The notes beneath the pieces are model-generated. The model worked only from the letters and a program-made list of their open reading frames with translations, was not told where the DNA came from and ran no database searches. Shown here piece by piece: positions 26,310 to 37,639 of a stretch of 64,000 nt of DNA. The number at the start of each line of letters is the position of its first letter. Positions within the stretch are counted from its first letter, which is position 1. The position numbers were made by a program, and so were the translations under genes. Origin of the DNA: Azadirachta indica (Eukaryota; Streptophyta; Magnoliopsida; Sapindales; Meliaceae); contig CM040452.1 in assembly GCA_022749755.1 (NCBI GenBank), positions 1,320,350 through 1,384,349 of the forward strand, read 5' to 3'.

Positions 26310-26590
26310 ATATGATGAATTGAGACGGTATTTTGTAAATACGTAATTATCTTGAATATATTAACTATTTCTTTATTTTTCGATCACATGGAAGGGACAA
26401 AAGAAACATCCTTTTCTTTCTTCAACAATTTCTGATCTCTAATGGACCTCTCAATAGGATTTGAACTCAGATAAAGTTCTGACCATCTGTCAGAGAAAAA
26501 AAAAACGAATGGATCTTGTAGGATTCCCAACAATTTTTTTGATTTCTTCTGAAAGCAGATGCTTATTTATCTGATTTCCCTTTTACTCAC
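26310..26590 (-). pseudogene. ycf2: Nuclear copy of chloroplast ycf2 fragment
   Basis: On the minus strand the translation reads NKHLLSEEI, then [39 protein letters not shown] and [15 protein letters not shown]. This is the order found in the plastid Ycf2 protein. There is a stop after the VPSM segment and there are several substitutions. It is an old plastid-to-nucleus transfer with no function expected. The flanks 25966-26310 may belong to the same transfer, but I could not confirm that. Confidence 0.8.
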
Positions 26591-26869
26591 TTGATTTTGC
26601 TTAAATTGTAATATACTTGAGTTTTTGGAGTAAAGAAGTTCAAGGAATATCCGTTTAAGAAGATGGAAGAAGAAAATTAAAGAAATATGGAAGAAGGAAA
26701 GTAGACGAAAGAAGAAAAAAAATAGAAATAGACGGAGAAAAGTTAAAAGTTGCTCAAGGGCAAATTTGTCCATAAAATTATGAGTTAGGCATTTTTGAAA
26801 GAGTTTTTGGATAGTAGTTATTTTAAAAAAGTGACAATAAACAGTTATCACTATTGCAAATTTCTCATA

Positions 26870-27412
26870 AATATATTGGACATGTCTTTTTTACAGGCCA
26901 TATCAATGTCAGATAAGGCACATGATCAATAATACTTGGGGCAAATAATTGTAGTTTATTGAAATAAAGAAGGTACAATTATTTATTTAAAAAAACACAT
27001 TTTGAATATATAAGGCTGAAATTCTGAATTTTAGGATTTCGATTCTTAAGAACCGTTCTTTTATTTTTTTTAAAAAAATTTGAAGATGACTAAAATTTAA
27101 ATTTAATTAAATTTAAATGTTATATTTATTTTTTTATCTTGAGCATCTGAATATAAATATTAAATTATTTATTTTTTATAAAAATAAAAAAATTTAAAAC
27201 TGATATATTAATATATATGTATCTTAAAAAATTAAAGTAATTTGTTAAATTATCAACATATATAAACGTTAAGTAATAAATTAAGGGTATTATTGAAAAA
27301 TAAATATTTAATTCATTTAGACATTTAGTTTATCAGACTTCAGTTAAAATTTTTGATTTAATTATATTAAGACAATTTTAATAAATTTTTAGACATAAGT
27401 TAGAAAATAAAC
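26870..27412 (+). repeat. Spacer repeat, copy C, first part
   Basis: Collinear with about 9180-9735 of copy B (e.g. GCACATGATCAATAATTGTA and TTAAATTATTTATTTTTTAT phrases), then interrupted by the LTR insertion at 27413. Non-coding. 26591-26869 is unassigned spacer with a purine-rich run. Confidence 0.75.
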
Positions 27413-29173
27413 TGTAGTACTCAAAATTTTTTTAATTAATACATATATACAGAAATTAAAATAATAGTGATAATAAGAATAAGAATGTTCATTTGGAATA
27501 GATTATTTAATTATGAATAGATAAGTTTATATTTTACAAGAAAAGGATTAATGAGTAATAAAATTTTAAATTCTAGATAAAAAGGTAAAAAATATAGAGT
27601 TTAGGAGTTTGAATAGAAATTGAGAGTCAAGGTGCTTCTTCTCAATTTGCTTAATTGGTGGAATAAAGAAATGAACGAAATGAATAAAAGAAAAAAAAAA
27701 AAAGAAGAGAATGAAAGGAAAAAAGGGCATGTGGCAATGTGTTGGCATAATAAGGAAAAACTAAATGTTGGGTGGGAAGGAAAGGTGAGATGGTAGGTGT
27801 TTTATATAAATTCAAGCTTTGCTTTCGTTAATTACAAAAGGAAAATTGAAAGCCAAAGACAGAACCCGAGAGAAGAAGAGAAAGAAAGAAAGAAGGTTTG
27901 ATTTGAATATATATTTTTAAATGATTGATTTTGGTTTTGTAAATTACTAAATTATATATTTTAGTTGTAGAATATTAAACTGTTAGTATATAGATATATG
28001 TTTAAAATATATAAATATATATATATATACATTTTAGGTAAATAGATTTGAATTTTTTGATTATCATTCATTATTATTTGTTAAATTGGTATTAAGAGGT
28101 GATTAAGAGGAGAAGAACAAACCAATAGAGGCATAAAATTGTCACACGTTTGTTAGATAAGTATTTATATGCATTTAGTGGCTTTTAGTTTTAAAACTGA
28201 AAAGTAGAGTGTTTTATTACAGTTAATATTTTGATAAATGCGTATGAAATTCCTAAATCACCGCGTGTTGATCTAATTAATTATTTTTCGATTCGGATTT
28301 AAATAATAATTTTCAAATACAGTGAAAAAATTATATCAACACGTGTTGTATCTTTTTATAAATGTATAATTGGTATGGAAATATTGTGAATATATTTGAT
28401 AAATGAAAATGTGATGGCCATGATTGTTGTTGTGATGTGGCAACGGTGTTTGGGATGACGGTCCCTAGGAATAATGCTTCTAAAGTATGTTTCTGTTTGG
28501 GGCGACGGTTCTTGAGAATAATGCCTCTAAAATATGTTTCTGTTGGGATGACGATCCTTGGGAATAATGCCCCTAAAGTACGTATGACCAGCTTTTTGGG
28601 CGGCAGTCCTTCGGATAATGCCCATGAAGCACGCAAGCATAAAATTTATGAAATTTTTTTTATATAATGGAATTAGTGTGTTTTATGTTGTTTGTATGAA
28701 TATGAGAATTGAAATTTTGATTTGATATCCTACAACACTTTTTGTTGGAAATTAAGAAGTATTTTCATGTTTAAATTTATTTATTGCAAATTTTCAAATT
28801 ATTTTTGTATATAAATATCTATTGGGATTAGTTTATCCCTACTTTTCAAGTTTAGGTCACGCAAGAGATTCTTGTAAATATAAGGCGAATCGGTACTTCA
28901 AGACAATAATTTTGCTACTTTTAAAACTATATATAATTTTAGGAGCAGGACCTTGTAAAGTATAATTTTGATGTAATTTCTATACTTGTACTTAGATTTT
29001 AGAAGTCATTGAGTTGATTATATTTTATTGAGTAATGAAATGAAGTGGTCGATGTTTAATTTTATTGAAAGTGTTTAAAGTGAAATTTTGAAGTTCATAG
29101 GGTTATATATATGATGTACATTATATTATAGAGAAAATTCTGTCGAAATTTCTTAGAATTAGAAAATGTTACA
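27413..29173 (+). mobile_element. Solo LTR, Ty3/gypsy type (about 1.76 kb)
   Basis: This block interrupts copy C exactly where copy B is continuous (near 9735). It begins TGTAGTACTCAAAATTTTTT and ends AATGTTACA. The TGTARYACYC..TGTTACA ends are those of many plant chromovirus-type LTRs. Inside are a TATA box (27803-27810), a purine-rich leader-like stretch (27840-27900) and four short tandem repeats. No polyprotein is attached, hence a solo LTR. The target duplication is not clean (TAAAC left; TACAC overlapping or CAAAT right), so the ends may be off by a few bases. Confidence 0.65.
28448..28636 (+). repeat. Four tandem ~47 bp repeats inside the LTR
   Basis: Copies start at about 28448, 28495, 28542 and 28593. 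Each has the form GGGATGACGGTCCCTAGGAA plus a TAATGCYYCTAAAGTAYG segment. The period is 47 bases for the first three; the last is more diverged. They create open frames on both strands that are not genes. Confidence 0.8.
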
Positions 29174-31320
29174 CAAATGACTTTTAAATATTTGAATAAT
29201 TATATTCAAATTTTAGTTAGAAAAACAAATAGGTCCTTAATCATCATTTTGCAATTATTTTGAACTGCTGACTTGTGTTTAATTAAGGCGCACTTGGGGC
29301 TCATGGCCGGTGAATAAAGAAATTTTTTTTTGATTTCATAGTAAAATTTAAGTTTCAATAAATTTATAAAAAAGTGCATAAACTCTCTCTGACAAATATT
29401 CTTTTATAAATTTATTCTAAAATATTAAAATAGGCATTTAAAAGACATGTAGGTTGATTTTTAAAACATTACTTGAGTTTTTATTATTGGACTCTAAAAA
29501 TTATAGACTTTTGTGTTTAAGGGCTTAAAGTGCCCCATGTAGATTTATGATCTGATAGTTTTTTTATCTGAAATATGAATAGATCTAAAATATGAATAAA
29601 TTTAAATATATAAATTTTAATAATTCTTAATAATATGTATTGATATCAAGTTAGAGAAAATTTAGTATTTTGAATTGTTTTTAATTAAGATGAAATATGA
29701 CATTTTCGAAAAAACTTAGTCCCCATTTGTATTGAGTCTGTGTTTGGCAAAAACATAAAAGGGATTGGACTATGTATGAATTAAAAATAATATAAAAAAT
29801 TTTAAATTCAAGTGATTCGTATAAGGTAAGGTCATCTTGCACTATTCATAAAATATTATTGTTTTTATTTTACTATCACATAAATAAATAAAATTAGAAG
29901 AATTCAAATAAGATAAAACTGATGATTTGTCAATTTTCTTTTTGTATAAACAAAAGGAAAACTAATTACATTCTTAATGCAAAATGTTTACTGTTTTATT
30001 TTCTTCACATTTAATTTTTATAACAAGTTTAAATTTTATTTTTCTTATTTTTATTTAAATTTATTTTTTATTAGATAACTTAGTTTTGGAACTCATATTT
30101 ATTTAATCATATATCTATCTAATATTTGCTTAGAATACATTTAATGGTTAATACTTGAGCACTTACATAAGGCACAAAGTTAAATTTTCTGTGCGTTCAT
30201 ACAGTGTTCAATTTTCAATAAAACAAATCAAGTTGGATTGGAATTAGTCTCAAAACAGGTTCAAATTTCTTAAGGATAAATATACTAAAGAACAAAAAAT
30301 TTAATAATTGATAGAAAAATTGTGACAATAAGCAGATAAATAATAATTTTAATTTAATAGGCAGGTAAATGATAACTGAGTCAAAGTATAGAGGGCTACT
30401 GTGAATAAAAAATGTGTAAAGTCACACGTCGTTAGAATTTATTCAGGCCCCCTTTGTTCTTTCTATCCTAGCGTTGTAATTATTTGGAACGCAAATTAAT
30501 GAATTCAAAAGCCTTTATAATCTTAAGGCTTCGTATATTAAAATATTTTTCTTTTTCATTATCAATCCGTTTACAACACAATATTAGCTAAATTTGTTGA
30601 CTTAGGTTATGCTTGGCAAAAAAACCGAAGCTCAACTCGACCTGAGTTCAACTCAGGTTTTAGTGTTGGGTTAAATTCAGTCTTAAATATAAATTGAACT
30701 ATACTCGAACTTTTTTAAATAAAGTTTGGACTAGGTGAGGCTCGGGCTGGAGTATAATTAGGTTGGATTAAGCTTTAAATGATTTAAATTCAAGTCGAAT
30801 CAGGTCGGGTTTTGACCAGGTCCAGAAACAAAAAAAAATAATTTTACACATTATTCCATGCTTTTAAAAGCCTGAATAACTTGGCCCAGGTTTTTTGGTT
30901 TTTGCCAAATCTAATTTAGGTACGTGAAGTATTTAATTTTGTTATGCTATAAGTTAAATACTTTCATATTATAGTATTTTATATTATATTATTTTTATGA
31001 AACTTCTCATTATGCGACCATTTTCATGAGTATGCTCTTTGACTATCATTAAATCAGATCTTCTGTAACAGAAAATAAGGATAGTATATATATATTTATA
31101 TTTTTGTTCGCATAGTTATTCACTATTGATGTTAATTTTCAAATTCGATATTTATTTTTCTAGTTATGTTATTATTAATATTCTTAAATATGATTATAAC
31201 CCAAAGCTTGTAAAATAAAGAGGTTATTATAACTAAAGTTCTAAAAGTTATTCTAGCTAATTAATTAGAATATAAAATTATAAAATGCAATCACTAATTA
31301 GAACCTAAAGTTCTGACTTA
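29174..31320 (+). repeat. Spacer repeat, copy C, second part (upstream flank of MMP copy 2)
   Basis: Collinear with about 9737-11880 of copy B, including the hAT-like element. It then jumps at about 31323 to sequence equivalent to 13466 just before the MMP promoter, so about 1.6 kb was lost here or gained in unit 1. Non-coding. Confidence 0.85.
30607..30912. mobile_element. Non-autonomous hAT-like element, copy in unit 2
   Basis: Same element as at 11149-11452, flanked by GACTTAGG and AATTTAGG. It was inherited through the tandem duplication, not inserted independently, because position and target duplication are identical. Confidence 0.75.
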
Positions 31321-31694
31321 ATTTGTCCGTAATGTTAAACAATTATTAAATATAGAAATTTAATCCGTAATTTGACCTATTACACATTGGATGCTCGTTT
31401 TCTTCCTTTGGACTTAAGAATAAATAAGGAAACACCAAAATATGAATACATGCCAAAAAAAATTATAACGTTAAATGGAGAACATAAATAACTAATAATT
31501 AGGTAAGATTTCTTTAATTATATGTATATGTGGATACGACTTGTAATTTGTTTTCCCTCAACAAGAAACTAAATTTTGTTTCCTTCAAACATTGAGCTGT
31601 ATATTCTTTCTTTTCTCCCCCTCGAAACTGTTTTAGCTAAGATTTGTTTTTCAATTGGCATTTCAGTTCTTGTTCTTTGAACTAAGAAATTCAT

Positions 31695-31704
31695 TATATA
31701 TAAG
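31695..31704 (+). promoter_or_regulatory. TATA box of MMP copy 2
   Basis: TATATATAAG, 79 bases before the ATG at 31774, within a promoter that is nearly identical to those of copies 1 and 3. Confidence 0.7.
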
Positions 31705-31773
31705 CCCTCAACCTTCTTGAACAGAATCAAGGTTACCCAAGAGCTTTCTCTAGTTCTTCAATATTCTTTAACA

Positions 31774-32730
31774 ATGTCGACCTCGAAAGTTTTTCCCCTC
31801 TTCTCATTTATCTCTCTTGTTGTTGTCCTATTTTCTATTCTTACACGTTGTTCAGTTTTAGCACATTCTAATGGCGAAACAATATCACGTCCATTTGGGT
31901 TTATAGAGCATTTGGAAGGATGTCATAAAGGTGATAAGGTTAGAGGCATCCACGAGCTAAAAAAATACTTGGAAACATTTGGCTACCTAAACTATGACAA
32001 TTATTTCAAGAATCAAACAGATGCAGAGGATGATGATTTCGATGAGTTATTAGAATTCGCCATTAAAACTTACCAGCTCAATTACCATATAAAATCTACT
32101 GGTGTCTTGGATGACAAGACTATAAGAATGATGGAAAAACCTCGTTGCGGAGTTGCAGATATAATCAATGGTACAACTCGGATGCATTCCGGCCAGAGAG
32201 GACAGCAAAATAACGGATCTAGTCATTTCCATAATGTGGCTCACTATGCATTTTTCGATGGCAGTCCTAAATGGCCAGCTTCAAAATTCAACCTCACGTA
32301 TGCATTTCTTCAGGGAACCCCAGATGATGCGAAGGATCCTATTACACGAGCTTTTCGTACGTGGGCTGCAAAAACCCCCTTCAAATTCTCCCAAATACAG
32401 GATTACAATGAGGCCGATCTCAAGATTGGTTTTTACAGAGGCGATCATGGAGACAAGGTTCCTTTTGGCAAGCTCTACGGAGCCCTAGCTCATGCGTTTG
32501 CTCCGTCAGATGGAAGACTCCACTTCAACGCAGACCAAACGTGGGGTGTGGGTGCAACCGAAGGTGTATATGATTTGGAGACCACTGCATTGCATGAAAT
32601 TGGTCATCTTCTTGGCCTCGGGCACAGCTCAGTTGAGGATGCAATTATGTACGCTACACTTCCTGCTGGAGTCACAAAAGGTCTGCATGGAGATGATATT
32701 CAGGGCATTAAGGATCTATATGATCTTTGA
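31774..32730 (+). CDS. Secreted matrix metalloproteinase (M10A), copy 2
   Basis: Intronless, 318 residues, complete. All functional landmarks are kept: signal peptide, cysteine switch Cys125 in PRCGVAD, zinc ligands His274, His278 and His284, Glu275 and Met292. Private residues include Thr36, Thr191 and Thr262. It is closer to copy 3 than to copy 1 at silent sites. Its upstream flank matches that of copy 1 but its downstream flank stops matching after about 215 bases, so it is the upstream member of the local duplication in unit 2. An AATAAA about 63 bases after the stop could serve as a polyadenylation signal. Confidence 0.93.
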   Translation: MSTSKVFPLFSFISLVVVLFSILTRCSVLAHSNGETISRPFGFIEHLEGCHKGDKVRGIHELKKYLETFGYLNYDNYFKNQTDAEDDDFDELLEFAIKTYQLNYHIKSTGVLDDKTIRMMEKPRCGVADIINGTTRMHSGQRGQQNNGSSHFHNVAHYAFFDGSPKWPASKFNLTYAFLQGTPDDAKDPITRAFRTWAAKTPFKFSQIQDYNEADLKIGFYRGDHGDKVPFGKLYGALAHAFAPSDGRLHFNADQTWGVGATEGVYDLETTALHEIGHLLGLGHSSVEDAIMYATLPAGVTKGLHGDDIQGIKDLYDL

Positions 32731-32945
32731 GTAGGATCAATTTTATGTTAATTAATTCGATATTCGTCCCTGTATACTTAAAGTGAAAGGAATAAATGAA
32801 TTGATTGCGTTTGTAATAGACGGAAGGAGATAAAAAGACAATATATTTATTCTTTTATTTATGATATTTTCAACTTCAGAGCATCTATTTTTTGTATAAC
32901 TTCTTGTCGTCATTCATCGATAGATATTGTTATATGTATTTTAAA

Positions 32946-33970
32946 AAATACACTTATTGCCAATTTGGGTCTATACCAACATCTATTCTCAGGCTTCTAC
33001 AAACGAATGCTTGTGACGGACAATAGCATTAATTGCGTGGGTTGTTGAGTTTTGGAAGAAGAAAAAGAGAGCTAGAGAAAAAAAATTCCATATTCCGAAT
33101 CTACAGAACATAGATTTTGTATTTTTTAATAAATGGTCAGAATGTTCTCTCTCTATCCTTCTTATTATTTTTCGTCTTCTAAAACTAAACTCAAATAAAG
33201 AATTAATTAAAAGTCTTTTACTATCAGTCGAGGAAAATTAAAAAAAAAAAAGCTTTTGAACGTGAAGTCGGTGTAAAAAATAAAAAATTAATTATTTCAA
33301 ACTAAAGCGAGAAGTACAAAGAATTGTGTTCAAAATGAGAATCAAATCATTGGAGAGCCTTTATATCCATTGATTACATTAATTTCCAATAAATAAAGTG
33401 GAAGTTGGGAGAGAGTTAATTGGTTTTTTGTTAGTTCTAGCATATTAATTAGCGCTTCTAGATTGCGGGTACCGATATTGATTGTGATTCAAAAAGTATC
33501 TATACTTTCGTAATTTTTTTTTTTTTTTGAGATAAGAACGTAAACAATAGTATTTATCATTTCGCCTCACGTGCAAGCCCGATTACCTTTTTAATGGGTT
33601 TTGTCGCGTAACTTTAGATAGTTATTTCATTTAATGAGATTTCTCAAGTGGATACAAATAACTATTTTAACTATTACGTTATGTTCTTTTCAAATTTTAT
33701 AAATTTGATTTCATTAATTTCTTCCTGAATTTTTATTTCATTTTACTCTTGTTCTCAACTTAATAACAATTTTTTCTTAAAATATATATGTATAGACACA
33801 CGCATGCACCACTAATAGAAGGAGAGCTAAATGGAGAAATCAAAGCAAATTAAAAGGCAAGGCCGTTAACAGGAATCTATTTCCATGCTAGTTATAAGTA
33901 TACCTTAGCTTCGAAAATAGAAACTAACAGGATTAAATTCTTTCATAATATATATGCTGGCGTTACGTAT
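32946..33970. other. Spacer between MMP copies 2 and 3
   Basis: About 1 kb without a counterpart in unit 1. It includes a T-run near 33510-33530 and no convincing frame. The sequence matching the MMP promoter resumes at about 33972. It separates the two local copies, whose period is about 2486 bases. Confidence 0.6.
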
Positions 33971-34180
33971 GAATAACTAATAATTAGGTAAGATTTCTTC
34001 AATTTTAGGTACATGTGGATACAACTTGTCATTTGTTTTCCCTCAACAAGAAACTAAATTTTGTTTTCTTCAAACATTGAGCTGTATATTCTTTCTTTTC
34101 TCCCCCTCGAAAACTGTTTTAGCTAAGGTTTGTTTTTCAATTGGCATTTCAGTTCTTGTTCTTTGAACTAAGAAATTCAT

Positions 34181-34190
34181 TATATATAAG
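34181..34190 (+). promoter_or_regulatory. TATA box of MMP copy 3
   Basis: TATATATAAG, 79 bases before the ATG at 34260. The conserved promoter block here is only about 290 bases long (33972 to the ATG), so everything further upstream differs from the other copies. Confidence 0.7.
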
Positions 34191-34259
34191 CCCTCAACCT
34201 TCTTGGACAGAATCAAGGTTACCCAAGAGCTTTCTCTAGTTCTTCAATATTCTTTAACA

Positions 34260-35216
34260 ATGTCAACCTTGAAAGTTTTTCCCCTCTTCTCATTTATCTC
34301 TCTTGTTGTGGTCCTATTTTCTATTCTTACTCGTTATTCAGTTTTAGCACATTCTAATGGCGAAAAAATATCACGTCCATTTGGGTTTATCGAGCATTTG
34401 GAAGGATGTCATAAAGGTGATAAGGTTAGAGGCATCCACGAGCTAAAAAAATACTTGGAAACATTTGGCTACCTAAACTATGACAATTATTTCAAGAATC
34501 AAACAGATGCAGAGGATGATGATTTCGATGAGTTATTAGAATTCGCCATTAAAACTTACCAGCTCAATTACCATATAAAATCTACTGGTGTCTTGGATGA
34601 CAAGACTATAAGAATGATGGAAAAACCTCGTTGCGGAGTTGCAGATATAATCAATGGTACAACTCGGATGCATTCCGGCCAGAGAGGACAACAAAATAAC
34701 GGATCTAGTCATTTCAATAATGTGGCTCACTATGCATTTTTCGATGGCAGTCCTAAATGGCCAGCTTCAAAATTCAACCTCACGTACGCATTTCTTCAGG
34801 GAACCCCAGATGATGCGAAGGATCCTATTGCACGAGCTTTTCGTACATGGGCTGCAAAAACCCCCTTCAAATTCTCCCAAATACAGGATTACAATGAGGC
34901 CGATCTCAAGATTGGTTTTTACAGAGGCGATCATGGAGACAAGGTTCCTTTTGGCAAGCTCTACGGAGCCCTAGCTCATGCGTTTGCTCCGTCAGATGGA
35001 AGACTCCACTTCAACGCAGACCAAACGTGGGGTGTGGGTGCAAGCGAAGGTGTATATGATTTGGAGACCACTGCATTGCATGAAATTGGTCATCTTCTTG
35101 GCCTCGGGCACAGCTCAGTTGAGGATGCAATTATGTACGCTACACTTCCTGCTGGAGTCACAAAAGGTCTGCATGGAGATGATATTCAGGGCATTAATGA
35201 TCTATATGATCTCTGA
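34260..35216 (+). CDS. Secreted matrix metalloproteinase (M10A), copy 3
   Basis: Intronless, 318 residues, complete, with the same cysteine switch, HExxHxxGxxH zinc site and Met-turn as its paralogues. Private changes are Leu4, Tyr26 (Cys in the others, near the end of the signal peptide), Asn153 (His in the others, outside the zinc motif) and Asn313. Its downstream flank continues collinearly with that of copy 1 for about 7.8 kb, whereas its upstream flank beyond about 290 bases is unrelated to copy 1. Together with copy 2 it therefore restores one full ancestral locus. Because its distal promoter differs, expression could differ from copy 2. Confidence 0.93.
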   Translation: MSTLKVFPLFSFISLVVVLFSILTRYSVLAHSNGEKISRPFGFIEHLEGCHKGDKVRGIHELKKYLETFGYLNYDNYFKNQTDAEDDDFDELLEFAIKTYQLNYHIKSTGVLDDKTIRMMEKPRCGVADIINGTTRMHSGQRGQQNNGSSHFNNVAHYAFFDGSPKWPASKFNLTYAFLQGTPDDAKDPIARAFRTWAAKTPFKFSQIQDYNEADLKIGFYRGDHGDKVPFGKLYGALAHAFAPSDGRLHFNADQTWGVGASEGVYDLETTALHEIGHLLGLGHSSVEDAIMYATLPAGVTKGLHGDDIQGINDLYDL

Positions 35217-37635
35217 GTATGATCAATTTTATGTTAATTAATTCAATATTTCGCCTCTGTATATTTAAAGTGAAAGGAATAAAAGAATTGATTGCGTTTG
35301 TAATAAACGAAGGGAGATAAACAGACAATATATTTATTCTTTTATTTATGATATTTTCAACTTCAGAGCATCTATTTTTTGTACAACTTGTTGTCGTCAT
35401 TCTAGTTATTTGCATTTTATAATAACACAATTAATGCCAACTTAATTTTTTGGCGTTTAGCCTGTGATAGAGTGGGCCAAAAAATTATGTAGTGAAACGA
35501 TATCGTTTAGAGAATTGAATGCATTTCAAATTAATTGGTAGGGGATAAATATGACGTTGTTATTGATGCAAGTGCATAATAAGTTGAATGACATTGTTTC
35601 CTATTGATTTTTGCTTGGCCAAATTGGTAAAACAAAGTCATTTGTTGTTGACTTTATTCGGCAAACATGATTTCATTTTACTCCTTAAGACAGAACCAAT
35701 TGCGACCCCGATTTTCTCTAAGTGTCCAAAGTGCTTTCCTAAGTCATATTGGTCTTGACCGTCTTCTTTGCCATTGAATCCAATTATTCACCGTCGATTT
35801 GTCTGCTTTGTCGTCTAAACTCCCGCTTCAAAAGTTTGTTGACTCAGTTTGACTCCGTATTCGAGCTCATTGATTGACAAATTTGAATGATTGATTACAT
35901 AACCTAGGTTTGTTCTCAAACCTTTTGGTCTTGGTTAGTAATTCAATCATTGAATTAATTTCATACCTTCTATGTTATTTTTAAATTGTTTTAACAATTA
36001 AATTATTTGTCACCCAAAACCATGTTTTATTTCTATATTTTACATGTGGTGGTTCAATTCTGATGAAAATAGGATTTCAAGCTTGTGACGAGGTAACATT
36101 TGATTTCTCTTTAATTCCTATTAAAGTTGTACTATTTTGAAATGTTGTGTTTATTGGTTGCAATATACGAAGTATACGTGTAAAAGGCTAGAATATTGGG
36201 AGTCTTTGCCTTACTTTATGTTATATATTATTTTTATTTTAAATATTTGAATATTACATAAATATGTCTTTGCTTTGCTTTGTGTCATATGTTGTTTTTG
36301 GTAATATTTGTTTAGTGGTTGGATTATGTTGTCTTTACATATTGATTGAGGTCCATCCTACTTTGTTTGATCCAATGTGCATATTAGCTCGGTTTTGGCA
36401 ATTATAATTAATTTATGAGAAGAAACTTAGACCATAAACAACAAAGTGGGGGTTAGGGTACATTTTGCATTTATATTTCCATAGTAGTAAACATACATGA
36501 CCTAGATTGTGGAAAGATTCCACATATATTGAAAATAGAGGAATGAAACTTGACGCAAGTTTTCATTCCTCTTGTTATTCATTTATACCCCACCGTATAG
36601 CATATTATAGTGTGTAAGTTTACTTTTAAAAGTTTCTCTCTTGCCTAATCTTTAAGCAAGTACTAATTAAACTATATATATATATATATATATTTTTTAT
36701 ATAACATATATATGTATAGAATATAATGCATACAATGAAAAGAAACCAAAAACTTGTACTGCCTTTTTGCCTGTGAAATGACTACCAAAAACATAAAACT
36801 TTCACACATCTAAAATGCATATATATATATATATAATTGCTCATGAAATAGTATATACATGTGCAAAATATAATGAACCATAACATATTAATTAACAATC
36901 ATTGTTAATTATAGTGTATATATATATATATATAATTAAAAAATGTTAAGAAAGCTCTTGATTTACAAAAGGAAAGTATGCTTAAGCTTAAGTTTGCAAA
37001 TTAATTTACATTCTCTTAATTATTTTTTTAATTTTTTTTAAAGTTTTCACACATCTAAAATGATAATTCATTTTATATGCACGTACAATCTTTTTTTTTT
37101 AAAAAAAAAATCTTCTTAAATTGTTATGACAAAGAATAAGAATTGATCACTTGACCTCTTATATTTTGAAACCAAACCAATTAAATTTAAAGTACAAAAT
37201 TTCATTTTATTTATCTAAGTACAAAGTGAAAAGAGATATCGTATTAAGTTCTTGAATATGGTCTACAATATTTTGCTTATGATATAACTTTTAGTGATAT
37301 CATAGTCTCTAGAGTCTTAAAAGACAAACTAGTGTTGTTAGTATATGTATAGAATAGAATAGAAGTGCAAAAAGAAAAAGAATGAAGCTTACCAATTAAC
37401 TATTAGTTAATAAAGCGCATTAGTGTATTAACTTAACTCAAATTGTTAATATTTAATCAAAACAGCAACCAAAAAGTCCATTTTTGTAGCAAAACAGCAA
37501 CTATGTTTACCTTGTAAACGATACCAACACTTGGTCTTAAAGTGTCACACGTTAAAAAAACACTTAGGGTATAAAATAGCACCCACATCTATTTACAGAC
37601 TTTTGCTTCACCTTCTTAGGTTTATTATCTATTAA
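35217..37635. other. Downstream flank of MMP copy 3
   Basis: Non-coding and collinear with 14874-16985. It contains an extra 440 bases at 35753-36192, AT microsatellites at 36675-36720 and 36915-36940, and the same AGCAACCAAAAAGTCCATTT phrase at about 37465. Confidence 0.65.
35753..36192. mobile_element. 440 bp indel flanked by ATATTGG repeats
   Basis: Present in unit 2 and absent in unit 1, where a single ATATTGG joins the two sides (near 15418-15424). Copies of ATATTGG flank the segment at 35746-35752 and 36193-36199. Either a small element inserted with a 7-base target duplication, or unit 1 lost the segment by recombination between the short repeats. No coding capacity; the ends show only weak inverted similarity. 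Confidence 0.55.
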
Positions 37636-37639
37636 TATA

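Noticed and set aside
26567..26851. 94-codon minus-strand frame rich in Phe and Leu
   Set aside because: It arises from a purine-rich run on the plus strand; no start context and no family.
28448..28636. Four short regular repeats considered as a CRISPR-like array
   Set aside because: Repeats are contiguous without spacers and lie within a plant LTR.
28331..28667. Open frames on both strands over the LTR
   Set aside because: They are products of the 47-base tandem repeats inside the solo LTR.
32050..32244. Minus-strand frames inside the MMP genes (also 14193-14387 and 34536-34730)
   Set aside because: Antisense shadows that exist only because the coding sequence is conserved.
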